Shown here: positions 32,912 to 40,353 of the stretch, in pieces
How the letters are laid out: each line of letters opens with the position of its first letter
How positions within the stretch are numbered: position 1 is the first letter of the stretch
Assembly: GCA_964603655.1 (NCBI GenBank)
Contig: CAZRVZ010000128.1
Coordinates: 1-44,927 of the forward strand
Source of the DNA: JACPWY01 sp964603655
GTDB lineage: Bacteria; Bdellovibrionota; FAC87; UBA2466
Length of the DNA stretch: 44,927 nt
Reading direction: 5' to 3'
Notes under the pieces: model-generated
Told to the model about the DNA's origin: nothing
The model's input: only the letters and a program-made list of their open reading frames with translations
Databases searched by the model: none
Made by a program: the position numbers and the translations under genes

Positions 32912-33733
32912 GTGCCATTGTCGATTCTTCGTTTAACTCTCGTACTAGCGGTGTTAGTCGCCGTATCTTGTCAAAAATTTTTCGTCGAAAATCGGGATGA
33001 CAGCGAAAACAACGCCCGCACTATCGTCGAGGAATTTGATGAGATGGGTGACGAAGAGTCTGTCGGTTTCGTGAAGCAGTGTCGTAAGGACCTTTCAATC
33101 AAAACCGTGCCCGTCGACGTCCCATCTCGATCTCTCACGGACGGCCCTTACCGCTGGGCTACGATTCCCTATCGGCTCGAGCCGAATGAAAAAACGGTTC
33201 AGCTTTTTGCATCGTTAACGCTGGATCTTACATCAATTGACCCGGCAGATAGGCCGGTTTACTGGGAGCGGTTACAGGGGATTCGCCAATGTGTCCGCGA
33301 GTTCTATATGCGGCATGAGATTTTCCTCCAGCTCGAATTGCTGGATGCGGGCAATCCTAAGGCGGTTCGCCCTGGGGACCCCGCCTATGTGAACTTTCGA
33401 AAGAGTGGCTTTCGGGTCACTTCGTTTAACATGAGCAATTGGGCCTTTGAAATGGATGGCGTGCCGCTGTCTAATGAGGTGGCCTGCACCGTTTTTAGTC
33501 ACGAGTTTGGTCACATGTTGGGGTTGCGGGACGAGTATCCGGATTCCAGCGTAGAGCACCGTACTCTCGGCGCCGATGACAGCGTCATGCGGTCGTGCCA
33601 TCTAAGCCCAGATGAGGCCAAGCTTTACCCGCGTCACCTTCGAACGATTCTGAAACGAGGCTGTGAAACCGCTCCAAAACCGGCGCTCATACGCTCCAAC
33701 GTCCAGCCTGCTTCAGGGGTCATTCCATTTTAG
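32912..33733 (+). CDS. zinc metalloprotease-like lipoprotein
   Basis: A 273-residue protein with a lipoprotein signal (LVLAVLVAVSC, lipidated Cys20). The zinc site is HEFGHMLGLRDEY: His197, Glu198 and His201, with Asp207 or Glu208 as a possible third ligand. This is a metzincin-like HExxHxxGxxD pattern, and SVMRSCH downstream could be the Met-turn. The N-terminal part (RWATIPYRLEPNE) resembles the first strand of such proteases. GTG start; GGGGTGGG lies just upstream. The exact peptidase family is not certain. It probably acts in the periplasm or at the outer membrane. Confidence 0.75.
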   Translation: MPLSILRLTLVLAVLVAVSCQKFFVENRDDSENNARTIVEEFDEMGDEESVGFVKQCRKDLSIKTVPVDVPSRSLTDGPYRWATIPYRLEPNEKTVQLFASLTLDLTSIDPADRPVYWERLQGIRQCVREFYMRHEIFLQLELLDAGNPKAVRPGDPAYVNFRKSGFRVTSFNMSNWAFEMDGVPLSNEVACTVFSHEFGHMLGLRDEYPDSSVEHRTLGADDSVMRSCHLSPDEAKLYPRHLRTILKRGCETAPKPALIRSNVQPASGVIPF

Positions 33734-33739
33734 GCTCTT

Positions 33740-33821
33740 TAGGTGCCTATCTACTTTCCGGCTGAAAAGGTGCCAGGTAATTACCTGGCACCTTTTCAGC
33801 CGGAAAGTAGATAGGCACCTA
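33740..33821. repeat. 82-bp perfect palindrome between convergent genes
   Basis: Two 41-base arms meet at 33780/33781 without a spacer. Each arm carries AGGTGCC twice in direct orientation, about 30 bases apart (AGGTGCCTAT and AGGTGCCAGG), plus CTTTCCGGCTGAAA between them. It fills almost the whole 92-base gap between a plus-strand and a minus-strand gene. No T tract follows on either strand. It can act as a terminator or RNA-stabilising hairpin in both directions and resembles REP-type mobile repeats. Confidence 0.9.
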
Positions 33822-33825
33822 TTTC

Positions 33826-34341
33826 CTACAGCATGAAGTGCGCAGAAACCTGCGGCAGGTACACGAAGGTACTGCCGAAGACGCCAATGCGCGACTCAAT
33901 CGTAATGCCAACCGTGTCCGCCATGCGGATATTCAGGCCGGGCTTGAGTAGCATTCCGAAACGGGCACTTTCCTGATTCTCACCGATACCAAATACCGGT
34001 CCTCCGGAAACGCCTAACATCGGACGGGTTGCAGCACCGGTGGGGAACTCATAGTACATCGTTCCCAGCACGGGGAGCACTCCGTTAAAGTTCGGTTCGT
34101 TGTTGAAGAAGAAACCAGCATCGACCCCGATATACAGCGGAACGCCAGGAGCCGCAGCGGTCACCGCGGTAAAGTTTAACCCTGGAAGCGCTTTACCCGC
34201 ACCCTGGATGTTGAGCGCCGGTCCAACACTGAGAACGGTGTTCGGCACCGAATGGGTCGAAAAGTTGGCCGAAGATGAGCCTGTCGGAGCAGCCATTAGG
34301 GAACTTGCAGCCAATAAGGCTGCGATTGAAAGTATTCGCAT
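33826..34341 (-). CDS. small outer-membrane beta-barrel candidate
   Basis: A 171-residue protein with a signal peptide (MRILSIAALLAASSLMAA) followed by alternating hydrophobic strands rich in Gly, Phe and Tyr (TVLSVGPALNIQGAGKAL, LYIGVDAGFFF, TMYYEFPTG, RFGMLLKPGLNIRMAD). It ends in LPQVSAHFML. This pattern suggests an eight-stranded barrel, but no family is recognised. AAGGAG lies upstream of the ATG, and a strong sigma-70 promoter lies at 34378-34406. Its 3' end meets the 82-bp palindrome. Confidence 0.65.
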   Translation of the reverse strand: MRILSIAALLAASSLMAAPTGSSSANFSTHSVPNTVLSVGPALNIQGAGKALPGLNFTAVTAAAPGVPLYIGVDAGFFFNNEPNFNGVLPVLGTMYYEFPTGAATRPMLGVSGGPVFGIGENQESARFGMLLKPGLNIRMADTVGITIESRIGVFGSTFVYLPQVSAHFML

Positions 34342-34377
34342 TGAGAGACTCCTTAGTTAGTTTTTAACAACGCGAGA

Positions 34378-34406
34378 TTAATATTAGGGGCTGGTCGGAG
34401 TGTCAA
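34378..34406 (-). promoter_or_regulatory. sigma-70 promoter of the barrel gene at 33826-34341
   Basis: A perfect TTGACA (34406-34401), a 17-base spacer and TATTAA (34383-34378) on the minus strand, about 37 bases before the ATG. Confidence 0.65.
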
Positions 34407-34455
34407 CCGCGCCATTTCCAGAAAAGCGAACGCCGGAGACCAAAAAGCGATGGTT

Positions 34456-35379
34456 TCAGCCTCCCCAATTTTTCTGGACCCTCAGTACCATGGATTGGGA
34501 TAATGCCACATTGCGCGCGGCAAGTAGCGTTTGATCGGTATAGTCGAGGCCGAGCGTCCAACCGTCAGGCATCGAATAGTCCGCCGTAGCACCGACGGCC
34601 CAATAGGTTTGCGGCGCAAAGACCGAGTTCACGATACCCTTTGCGGTGATAGATTCTTCGAAATTATGAGCCAGCGAAGCCCCGAATCGAATGGAGTTCC
34701 ACAGTCTAAACCCAAATCCAAGCCCAACGTTACTGCCAAATCCCGGGGCAAGCGAATAGTCCTCGGTCAGGCCAGTCGGTCGCACCGAGCGTGGCAGGCA
34801 GCGATGAATCTCGCCACTGAAGGAGACGTCCCAGTAGCTGAAATTCTTGACCAGTTGAGTACCCAATCCAAGCGTCCAAAATCCGCGGCCACGGACATCA
34901 ACCTTGAGAATTTCTCCGGTTTCGTACTCAGATGTTCCCGTCGGGGCTGTTACCGAAAGAAATAAAATACCCTTTCGTAAACCCATTAACCCCGGCGCTT
35001 TAGGCGTAAATTCCCAGCCGAAGTTCCCAGAAATATCAGCAAGTCCAAAGGCCGTTCTCTCGCCACCGGAGCGGGTTCTGGAGCGATGGACCATGGGAAT
35101 CGAAAAGCCGACCTGGGTATTTTGGGTCAATAGCAGTGAACCAGTCAGCGTAATTTTTTGACTCACATCATGGTCGGTTTCCCCCCGAGGACGAATCATA
35201 CCGTTTGGGGCAGCCTCGGACCGAATCCAGCTGTAAGCGTAGCCGCTATTTAACTGCAGATAGTCTTCACCCAGAATGATGGAAGGAGCGGTCGTCGAGG
35301 AACCGCAACAGGGGGCTGCGACCAAGCTGAAACTGAACAAAATCAAGCTCATCGAACTTAAAGTGAATAATGTGTTCAT
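34456..35379 (-). CDS. outer-membrane beta-barrel candidate
   Basis: About 307 residues with a signal peptide (SMSLILFSFSLVAAPCCGSS) that leaves a Cys-Cys pair near the mature N-terminus. About twelve amphipathic strands follow, such as SQKITLTGSLLLTQNTQVGF, GFWTLGLGTQLV and YWDVSFSGEIH. It ends in SMVLRVQKNWGG. No exact family is recognised. The start is the ATG at 35379 with GGGGGG ten bases upstream; ATGs at 35400 and 35397 are in frame. It lies downstream of, and overlaps, the frameshifted FixH-like lipoprotein gene. The pair may be linked to metal or redox handling at the envelope; that is inference. Confidence 0.65.
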   Translation of the reverse strand: MNTLFTLSSMSLILFSFSLVAAPCCGSSTTAPSIILGEDYLQLNSGYAYSWIRSEAAPNGMIRPRGETDHDVSQKITLTGSLLLTQNTQVGFSIPMVHRSRTRSGGERTAFGLADISGNFGWEFTPKAPGLMGLRKGILFLSVTAPTGTSEYETGEILKVDVRGRGFWTLGLGTQLVKNFSYWDVSFSGEIHRCLPRSVRPTGLTEDYSLAPGFGSNVGLGFGFRLWNSIRFGASLAHNFEESITAKGIVNSVFAPQTYWAVGATADYSMPDGWTLGLDYTDQTLLAARNVALSQSMVLRVQKNWGG

Positions 35380-35587
35380 GAACTTTTGTCCCCCCATCAT
35401 CTTCCAATTCTGCCAATCGAAGAAGGAGACCCCAATCTCCCGGCAAGAATCGAACCGGCGTAACCCTCAAAACCCCCGGCTCCAACTCCGCTACGCTCAG
35501 TGGAAATAGGCTACCACAACAGGTTATCTTCAGTAAGCCGGTGAATGTTGCCGGCGGTCGAGAATACGGTCCCAGACTAGACCCCCC
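35267..35587 (-). pseudogene. second half of a FixH/YtkA-like lipoprotein in the -1 frame
   Basis: In the -1 frame relative to the upstream lipoprotein, reading from the G6 run at 35587-35582, the sequence continues as GPYSRPPATFTGLLKI, CCGSLFPLSVAELEPGVLRV and TPVRFLPGDWGLLLRLAEL. The order GS-P-V-LEPG, then PGDW, matches the second half of FixH/YtkA-like domains. The first half is encoded in the other frame just upstream. The frame runs to a stop at 35267, inside the barrel gene. Either the gene is broken, the base count of the G run is wrong, or ribosomes shift at G-GGG-GGT. Confidence 0.55.
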
Positions 35588-35802
35588 TGCTTCCACAGGC
35601 GGAGCGTGAACGAAAGGTCGACATCTGGTGCTGGTTGGGTATTCCATTGAACTTCTCCACAATACCCCAGTTCATCAAAGAGAATCGGGCACGATGCGGG
35701 ACCGCTGCCTAGCGGTTTTTGATCGGGCTGGGAAACGGGATTAGTCGGGCTGGGAGCTGAGCAGCCTAGAACGAGTAAGAGACAAAGGACCTGGATTTTC
35801 AC
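35530..35802 (-). CDS. lipoprotein, N-terminal half of a FixH/YtkA-like protein, frameshifted
   Basis: Ninety residues from GTG 35802. The lipoprotein signal is IQVLCLLLVLGC (lipidated Cys13 or so). The mature part has CPILFDELGYCGEVQW and DVDLSFTLRLWKQGG, which match the first strands of FixH/YtkA-like domains. After the G6 run this frame gives non-family sequence and stops at 35530, while the family continues in the -1 frame. GGGGG lies about eight bases before the GTG. The gene is divergent from groES. Confidence 0.6.
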   Translation of the reverse strand: MKIQVLCLLLVLGCSAPSPTNPVSQPDQKPLGSGPASCPILFDELGYCGEVQWNTQPAPDVDLSFTLRLWKQGGLVWDRILDRRQHSPAY

Positions 35803-35895
35803 TTTATTAGCCCCCTGTAAGGTGGCGAAACACGGGATGGGTCGCACGATTTAAAGGTTTAGCACCGAGAAACGGATTTTAAAAGCAGAGGGGAC

Positions 35896-35924
35896 TTGAC
35901 CTTTTTGAGTCCATCCCTATTTAT
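35896..35924 (+). promoter_or_regulatory. promoter of groESL
   Basis: TTGACC (35896-35901), a 17-base spacer and ATTTAT (35919-35924), 30 bases before groES. The same stretch read as CTTGACC...CCCTATTTA also resembles a heat-shock sigma-32 site. No CIRCE operator is present. Confidence 0.5.
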
Positions 35925-35953
35925 AGGTCACCACTTTTGATTGAAAGGAACCT

Positions 35954-36244
35954 ATGAAAATTCGACCGTTACGAGACCGTATCATTGTTCGCCGCCTAGA
36001 GGAGGTCACCAAGACAAAGGGGGGTATCATCATCCCCGATTCAGCCCAGGAGAAGCCCCAGGAGGCTGAGGTGGTCGCTGTAGGTTCGGGAAAGATTCTC
36101 GAAGATGGGCGCAAGATTCCTTTAGAGGTTAAGCCGGGAGATCGCATCTTATTTGGCAAGTACAGCGGTAATGAGGTGAATGTGGACGGCGAGGAGCTAC
36201 TCATGATGAAGGAAGAGGACGTTCTGGGAATCATGGGAAAGTAA
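35954..36244 (+). CDS. groES: co-chaperonin GroES
   Basis: The 96-residue heptameric lid of the GroEL chamber. MKIRPLRDRIIVRRLEE, the mobile loop TKGGIIIPDSAQEKPQEAEV and RILFGKYSGNEVNVDGEE are standard. AAAGGA precedes the ATG. groEL follows after 46 bases. Confidence 0.97.
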   Translation: MKIRPLRDRIIVRRLEEVTKTKGGIIIPDSAQEKPQEAEVVAVGSGKILEDGRKIPLEVKPGDRILFGKYSGNEVNVDGEELLMMKEEDVLGIMGK

Positions 36245-36290
36245 CTTAGATTCGATTTGACGTTTTTGCTTTATTTAAAAGGAGAAAAAA

Positions 36291-37922
36291 ATGGCTGCAA
36301 AAGAAATTCTGTTTCACGAAAAGGGCCGCAACGCGATCTTAAAGGGTGTCAATATTCTGGCCGATGCGGTGAAGGTCACACTGGGACCACGCGGGCGAAA
36401 TGTCGTTATTGAAAAAAGTTGGGGAGCTCCGCTCGTCACAAAAGACGGTGTAACCGTGGCGAAGGAAATCGAGCTTGAAGGCAGGTTTGAAAACCTAGGC
36501 GCCCAAATGGTGAAGGAAGTCGCCAGTAAGACAAATGATGATGCCGGAGATGGCACGACGACGGCCACGGTTCTTGCCCAGGCAATCTTTCGGGAAGGCG
36601 CCAAGGTAGTATCCAGCGGTCAAAACCCGATTGAGGTGAAGCGTGGAATCGATAAAGCAGTCGAGGTAGTGGTAGCGGAGCTTAAGAAGCTGTCTCGCAA
36701 AATCGACAGCCCCAAGGAAATTGAACAGGTCGGGACCGTTTCCGCCAACAATGATGCGGGTATCGGCAAGATGATGGCCGAAGCGATGCAAAAAGTCGGG
36801 AAAGAAGGCGTGATTACGATCGAGGAATCCAAGACCGCCGAGACGATACTGGAAGTGGTCGAAGGAATGCAGTTCGACAGAGGCTATCTTTCCCCTTACT
36901 TCGTCACGAATCCGGACAAAATGGTCGTTGAGCTCGAGGATCCGTACATTCTTCTCTACGATAAAAAGATCAGTTCGATGCAGAATCTAGTGCCGTTGCT
37001 TGAAAAGGTGGTTCAGGCTGGGCGACCGCTCGTGATCATCGCTGAAGATGTCGAAGGCGAGGCGCTCGCGACGCTCGTGGTGAATAAGCTGCGTGGCACC
37101 TTGAAGGTGGTAGCCGTGAAGGCGCCCGGTTTCGGCGATCGTCGCAAAGAGATGATGGGCGACATTGGCACGCTGACCGCGGGCCAGGTCATTTCAGAGG
37201 AAATGGGTTCCAAGCTTGAGTCGGCCTCACTGAATGATTTGGGCCGAGCAAAGAAGGTCCGAATCGACAAGGACAACACGACAGTCATCGACGGGAGTGG
37301 AAAGCGGGCAGATATCGATGCGCGCACGGCCCAGATACGCAGACAGATTGAGGACACCACGTCGGATTATGATCGAGAAAAGCTCCAGGAGCGATTGGCT
37401 AAGATCGCTGGCGGCGTTGCCGTGCTGAAGGTGGGTGCCCCTACTGAAGTTGAGATGAAGGAGAAAAAGTCACGAGTCGAGGATGCCCTTCATGCGACGC
37501 GGGCTGCGGTCGAAGAAGGAATCGTGGCTGGGGGCGGGACCGCGTTCATTCGCGTTCTGCCGGCACTGGAGGCTTTGAAGCTCGCTTCTGCCGAACAGCA
37601 GGCAGGCGTTTCTATCGTCCGTCGGGCGCTCGAAGAGCCGCTCCGTCAGATCGCTGAAAATGCCGGTCGCGAGGGGAGCGTTGTTGTTAACGCCGTCAAG
37701 GGAAACTCCGAAGCCGGTTACGGCTTCAATGCATTGACCGAGAAGTTCGAGGACCTGATTAAAGCGGGTGTGGTTGATCCCACGAAGGTTGTGCGCTGTG
37801 CGATTCAAAACGCCAGTAGCGTCGCATCCCTGCTCCTCACGACGGAAGCACTCATCACCGAAAAGCCGAAAAGGGATACCAAGGCGGCTGCATCGGGCGG
37901 TGAAGACTACGGCGATATGTAG
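36291..37922 (+). CDS. groEL: chaperonin GroEL
   Basis: A 543-residue chaperonin ATPase. Signatures: VKVTLGPRGRNVVIEKSWGA, NDDAGDGTTTATVLAQAI (ATP site) and the family pattern AAVEEGIVAGGGTAFIRV. It ends in AAASGGEDYGDM rather than a Gly-Gly-Met repeat tail. AAAAGGAG precedes the ATG. A strong hairpin follows in the gap to the convergent gene. Confidence 0.98.
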   Translation: MAAKEILFHEKGRNAILKGVNILADAVKVTLGPRGRNVVIEKSWGAPLVTKDGVTVAKEIELEGRFENLGAQMVKEVASKTNDDAGDGTTTATVLAQAIFREGAKVVSSGQNPIEVKRGIDKAVEVVVAELKKLSRKIDSPKEIEQVGTVSANNDAGIGKMMAEAMQKVGKEGVITIEESKTAETILEVVEGMQFDRGYLSPYFVTNPDKMVVELEDPYILLYDKKISSMQNLVPLLEKVVQAGRPLVIIAEDVEGEALATLVVNKLRGTLKVVAVKAPGFGDRRKEMMGDIGTLTAGQVISEEMGSKLESASLNDLGRAKKVRIDKDNTTVIDGSGKRADIDARTAQIRRQIEDTTSDYDREKLQERLAKIAGGVAVLKVGAPTEVEMKEKKSRVEDALHATRAAVEEGIVAGGGTAFIRVLPALEALKLASAEQQAGVSIVRRALEEPLRQIAENAGREGSVVVNAVKGNSEAGYGFNALTEKFEDLIKAGVVDPTKVVRCAIQNASSVASLLLTTEALITEKPKRDTKAAASGGEDYGDM

Positions 37923-37957
37923 GATCTCGGGTCGCGATTTCCCATTACAGAAATAAA

Positions 37958-37989
37958 AAGGCCCGGCTTCCTTTCGGAAGCCGGGCCTT
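37958..37989. terminator. bidirectional terminator between groEL and the convergent gene
   Basis: AAGGCCCGGCTTCC and GGAAGCCGGGCCTT form a perfect 14-bp stem with a four-base loop. On the minus strand TTTTTATTT follows, making a classic intrinsic terminator for the gene at 38001-38507. On the plus strand the tail (AGATTATTG) is weaker. Confidence 0.85.
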
Positions 37990-38000
37990 AGATTATTGAC

Positions 38001-38507
38001 TTACCGAGTGCGGGTCGGGCGAACGGTTACCGACAGATTATCAACGTTCAACGTAACCTTATAGACCGTGTTACCCAGCTTTACGTTATCCGTGAATTCA
38101 CCATGTGCCGGAACGAATCCGCCGGTGAGGATGTCCATCGGATAGGTCAGCACGGCTTTTACCGGCTCGACGAACAACGCGATACAGGCATTCGAAAGCG
38201 GGCTCGTAGCACCCTTTGCAAGAACCGTGGCCCTATTGGTTGGGCGAGCGGCCTTGATGAGGTCGGTTCCGACGAAGTCCGTACAGACGTTTCCACGGTC
38301 CACAGAGGCCGTAATTCCAATGAGGAACGTAGTGTAGGGGTGGCTTATGGTCTGGTTTAAGACTTCAGCCCCGACGGCAACATCCTGAACATCCAAATTG
38401 ACCAAATGAGGAGAAACCTCACGGTTGATGGGTCGGACGATTGAGGCAACAACGGCGGATGATCCAGTCAAAAGTCCAACTAGACAAATAGCAATTAGGT
38501 TTTTCAT
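38001..38507 (-). CDS. exported protein of unknown function
   Basis: A 168-residue protein with a signal peptide (MKNLIAICLVGLLTGSSAVVA). The mature part has two cysteines (NVCTDFVG and SNACIALFVEP) that could form a disulfide and a hydrophobic, beta-rich character. Family not recognised. TTGGAGAAAAATT before the ATG at 38507 decides this start; the frame is open to 38612. Confidence 0.68.
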   Translation of the reverse strand: MKNLIAICLVGLLTGSSAVVASIVRPINREVSPHLVNLDVQDVAVGAEVLNQTISHPYTTFLIGITASVDRGNVCTDFVGTDLIKAARPTNRATVLAKGATSPLSNACIALFVEPVKAVLTYPMDILTGGFVPAHGEFTDNVKLGNTVYKVTLNVDNLSVTVRPTRTR

Positions 38508-38657
38508 AATTTTTCTCCAAAAAATCGCCGAATAATTTCGGACGTTGTCGGACTGTGCACAAGCTGTGCCAGCAAATTTAGGCTCACGTTGTGTCGTTTT
38601 ACCTGGGTCCATTTTGGTATTCGAGCTGGTTTGGCACTGGGTGTACGTACCGGGACA

Positions 38658-38731
38658 TGGGCGGTAAGGGATTCGAACCCCTGGCCCCGTGGTTCGAAGC
38701 CACGTGCTCTATCCAGCTGAGCTAACCGCCC
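38658..38731 (-). tRNA. tRNA-Arg (anticodon UCG)
   Basis: Complete cloverleaf on the minus strand: acceptor GGGCGGT/ACCGCCC, D arm GCTC/GAGC, anticodon stem CGTGG/CCACG with loop CTTCGAA (anticodon TCG), T loop TTCGAAT. Discriminator A, CCA not encoded. Confidence 0.95.
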
Positions 38732-38832
38732 GCATCGGAAATATTCCGCAAAAGGAAGCAGGCTCACAGGTATCAAGAAACTCCCCGATGTGTCAAAAGT
38801 CGTCAGTAAATGTTCCGAAGCACTTTCGTCTT

Positions 38833-38869
38833 TGACTCCCGAAAGGAAGTAAGTACCTTTCGGGAGTCA
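38833..38869 (+). promoter_or_regulatory. hairpin over the translation start of the thioesterase gene
   Basis: TGACTCCCGAAAGG (38833-38846) and CCTTTCGGGAGTCA (38856-38869) form a perfect 14-bp stem with a nine-base loop. The right arm contains the only Shine-Dalgarno-like GGGAG and the A of the ATG, so the folded leader should block initiation. Confidence 0.6.
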
Positions 38870-39333
38870 TGAGTTCTGACTGCCTGCAGGAAAAGTATGC
38901 GCCACACAGTGAGTGTTTCGGGTGTGGCCCGAGTAATGCGAAGGGGTTGCGGGTGAGGAGTTTTCCAAACGGGGACGCGGTAGCGGCAGAGTGGCGGTGC
39001 GAAAAACACCACGAAGCGTTTCCGGGAGTGTTAAACGGCGGCATCATCGGTAGCTTGCTCGATTGTCACTCTAATTGGACTGCGGCATGGTTCATCATGA
39101 TCCACCTTAAGAGTAATCACCCACCTTGTACCGTTACGGCGGAATTCCATGTAAAACTGCTTCGACCCACGCCGACGAGCGGCCCGATTCGTCTCAGTGC
39201 ACGGGCAGAGGACATTAAAAACGATCGCGCTATCATCGATGCGGAACTGTGGGCCGGCGAAAAAAAATGCGCCACCTGTCGGGGAACCTTTGTGGCCGTC
39301 ACGCCGGGACACCCGGCCTATCATCGTTGGTAA
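38869..39333 (+). CDS. PaaI-like hotdog-fold thioesterase
   Basis: A 154-residue protein with CFGCGPSNAKGLRVRSF at the N-terminus, a common opening of small acyl-CoA thioesterases. The hotdog helix is HHEAFPGVLNGGIIGSLLD, and the strand TVTAEFHVKLLRPTPTSGPI follows. CATCRGTFVAV ends the domain. It likely hydrolyses an acyl-CoA or acyl-aryl thioester; the substrate is unknown. The ATG at 38869 is the only good start and lies in the arm of a strong hairpin. nfo follows 15 bases downstream. Confidence 0.85.
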   Translation: MSSDCLQEKYAPHSECFGCGPSNAKGLRVRSFPNGDAVAAEWRCEKHHEAFPGVLNGGIIGSLLDCHSNWTAAWFIMIHLKSNHPPCTVTAEFHVKLLRPTPTSGPIRLSARAEDIKNDRAIIDAELWAGEKKCATCRGTFVAVTPGHPAYHRW

Positions 39334-39348
39334 TGTGGAGGGCGCAGC

Positions 39349-40212
39349 ATGTCCATTTTAGGCGCTCACGTTTCAATTGCGGGCGGGCTGCCACTGGCAA
39401 TCGAGAGAGGCGAAAAATTAAAGTGCGCGGCAATTCAGATCTTCACTCAGTCCAGTCGGACCTGGAAAACCGCGCCGATTCGCGAGGTGGATGCCGCGGA
39501 CTTTCGGTCGGCTCTGAAACGGGCAAAACACGTCAGGCATGTAGTGGCCCACAACTCCTACCTTCTTAATCTCAGCACGACCGATCAAACTTTGCGAAGG
39601 CGATCAGTTACGTTTTTTATTCAGGTGATGCACCAGTGTGAAGCGCTCGGAATCGAGTCGCTCATCACCCACCCCGGGAGTCATCGGGGAGACGGTCTCG
39701 CATCGGGAATTCGGGCCACCGCTCAAAGCTTAGAAGAAGTTTTGAAACAGTGTTCCGGATTCAAAACACAGATATTATTAGAAAACACCGCCGGCCAAGG
39801 AGATTGTGTCGGGAGTCGTTTTGAGGAATTAAAATCTATAGTGAGTGCAACCTGCGATCCCGACCGGATCGGTTTTTGTTTCGACACCCAGCACGCTTTT
39901 GCCGCAGGTTACGACCTGCGCACGCCCGCCGACTATACCGCCACATTCGAATGTTGGAATCGCGAGTTGGGGACCGAAAGAATTCGGGCATTTCATCTCA
40001 ACGACTCTGTTAAGGAGTTTCATAGCCGCGTGGATCGCCATGCCAACATTGGACTCGGATATCTGGGACAAGAACCCTTTCGATTTTTGTTGAACGACCC
40101 GCGCTTTTCCGATGTTCCGATGTGCCTCGAAACCGACCCGGGTGATAACGACAAACTTCACCGCCAGGATTTGCGTCGACTGCGCAATTTGAATAGCGGC
40201 GCAAAGCGGTAA
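39349..40212 (+). CDS. nfo: deoxyribonuclease IV (endonuclease IV)
   Basis: AP endonuclease of base excision repair, 287 residues, three-zinc TIM barrel. MSILGAHVSIAGGLPLAIER, IFTQSSRTWK, VVAHNSYLLNLS, LITHPGSH, LLENTAGQG, FCFDTQHAFAAGYDLRT, FHLNDSVKEFHSRVDRHANI and CLETDPGD give the full set of metal ligands. GGAGGG precedes the ATG. It probably shares a transcript with the thioesterase. Confidence 0.96.
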   Translation: MSILGAHVSIAGGLPLAIERGEKLKCAAIQIFTQSSRTWKTAPIREVDAADFRSALKRAKHVRHVVAHNSYLLNLSTTDQTLRRRSVTFFIQVMHQCEALGIESLITHPGSHRGDGLASGIRATAQSLEEVLKQCSGFKTQILLENTAGQGDCVGSRFEELKSIVSATCDPDRIGFCFDTQHAFAAGYDLRTPADYTATFECWNRELGTERIRAFHLNDSVKEFHSRVDRHANIGLGYLGQEPFRFLLNDPRFSDVPMCLETDPGDNDKLHRQDLRRLRNLNSGAKR

Positions 40213-40259
40213 AAAGTATCCAGACACCAATTTGAAGAGCAATCGCGGTGTGCCATGAC

Positions 40260-40275
40260 TGTAACATACGTTACA
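40260..40275. promoter_or_regulatory. palindromic operator candidate
   Basis: TGTAAC-ATAC-GTTACA, 6-bp perfect arms with a four-base spacer, in the 141-base gap before the secreted nuclease gene. It overlaps a possible -10 box (TACAAT, 40272-40277) and has the size of a dimeric repressor site. Confidence 0.35.
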
Positions 40276-40353
40276 ATAGACTGGGTTTGAGCGTTTCGTT
40301 CTCAATTGCTGAAACAATAATTTTTTAGACGAAGAACCAACTTAGGGGGCCGA

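Noticed and set aside
35856..35900. CIRCE operator before groES
   Set aside because: Only a TTTAGCAC-like half is present; the matching GAGTGCTAA half at nine bases is absent.
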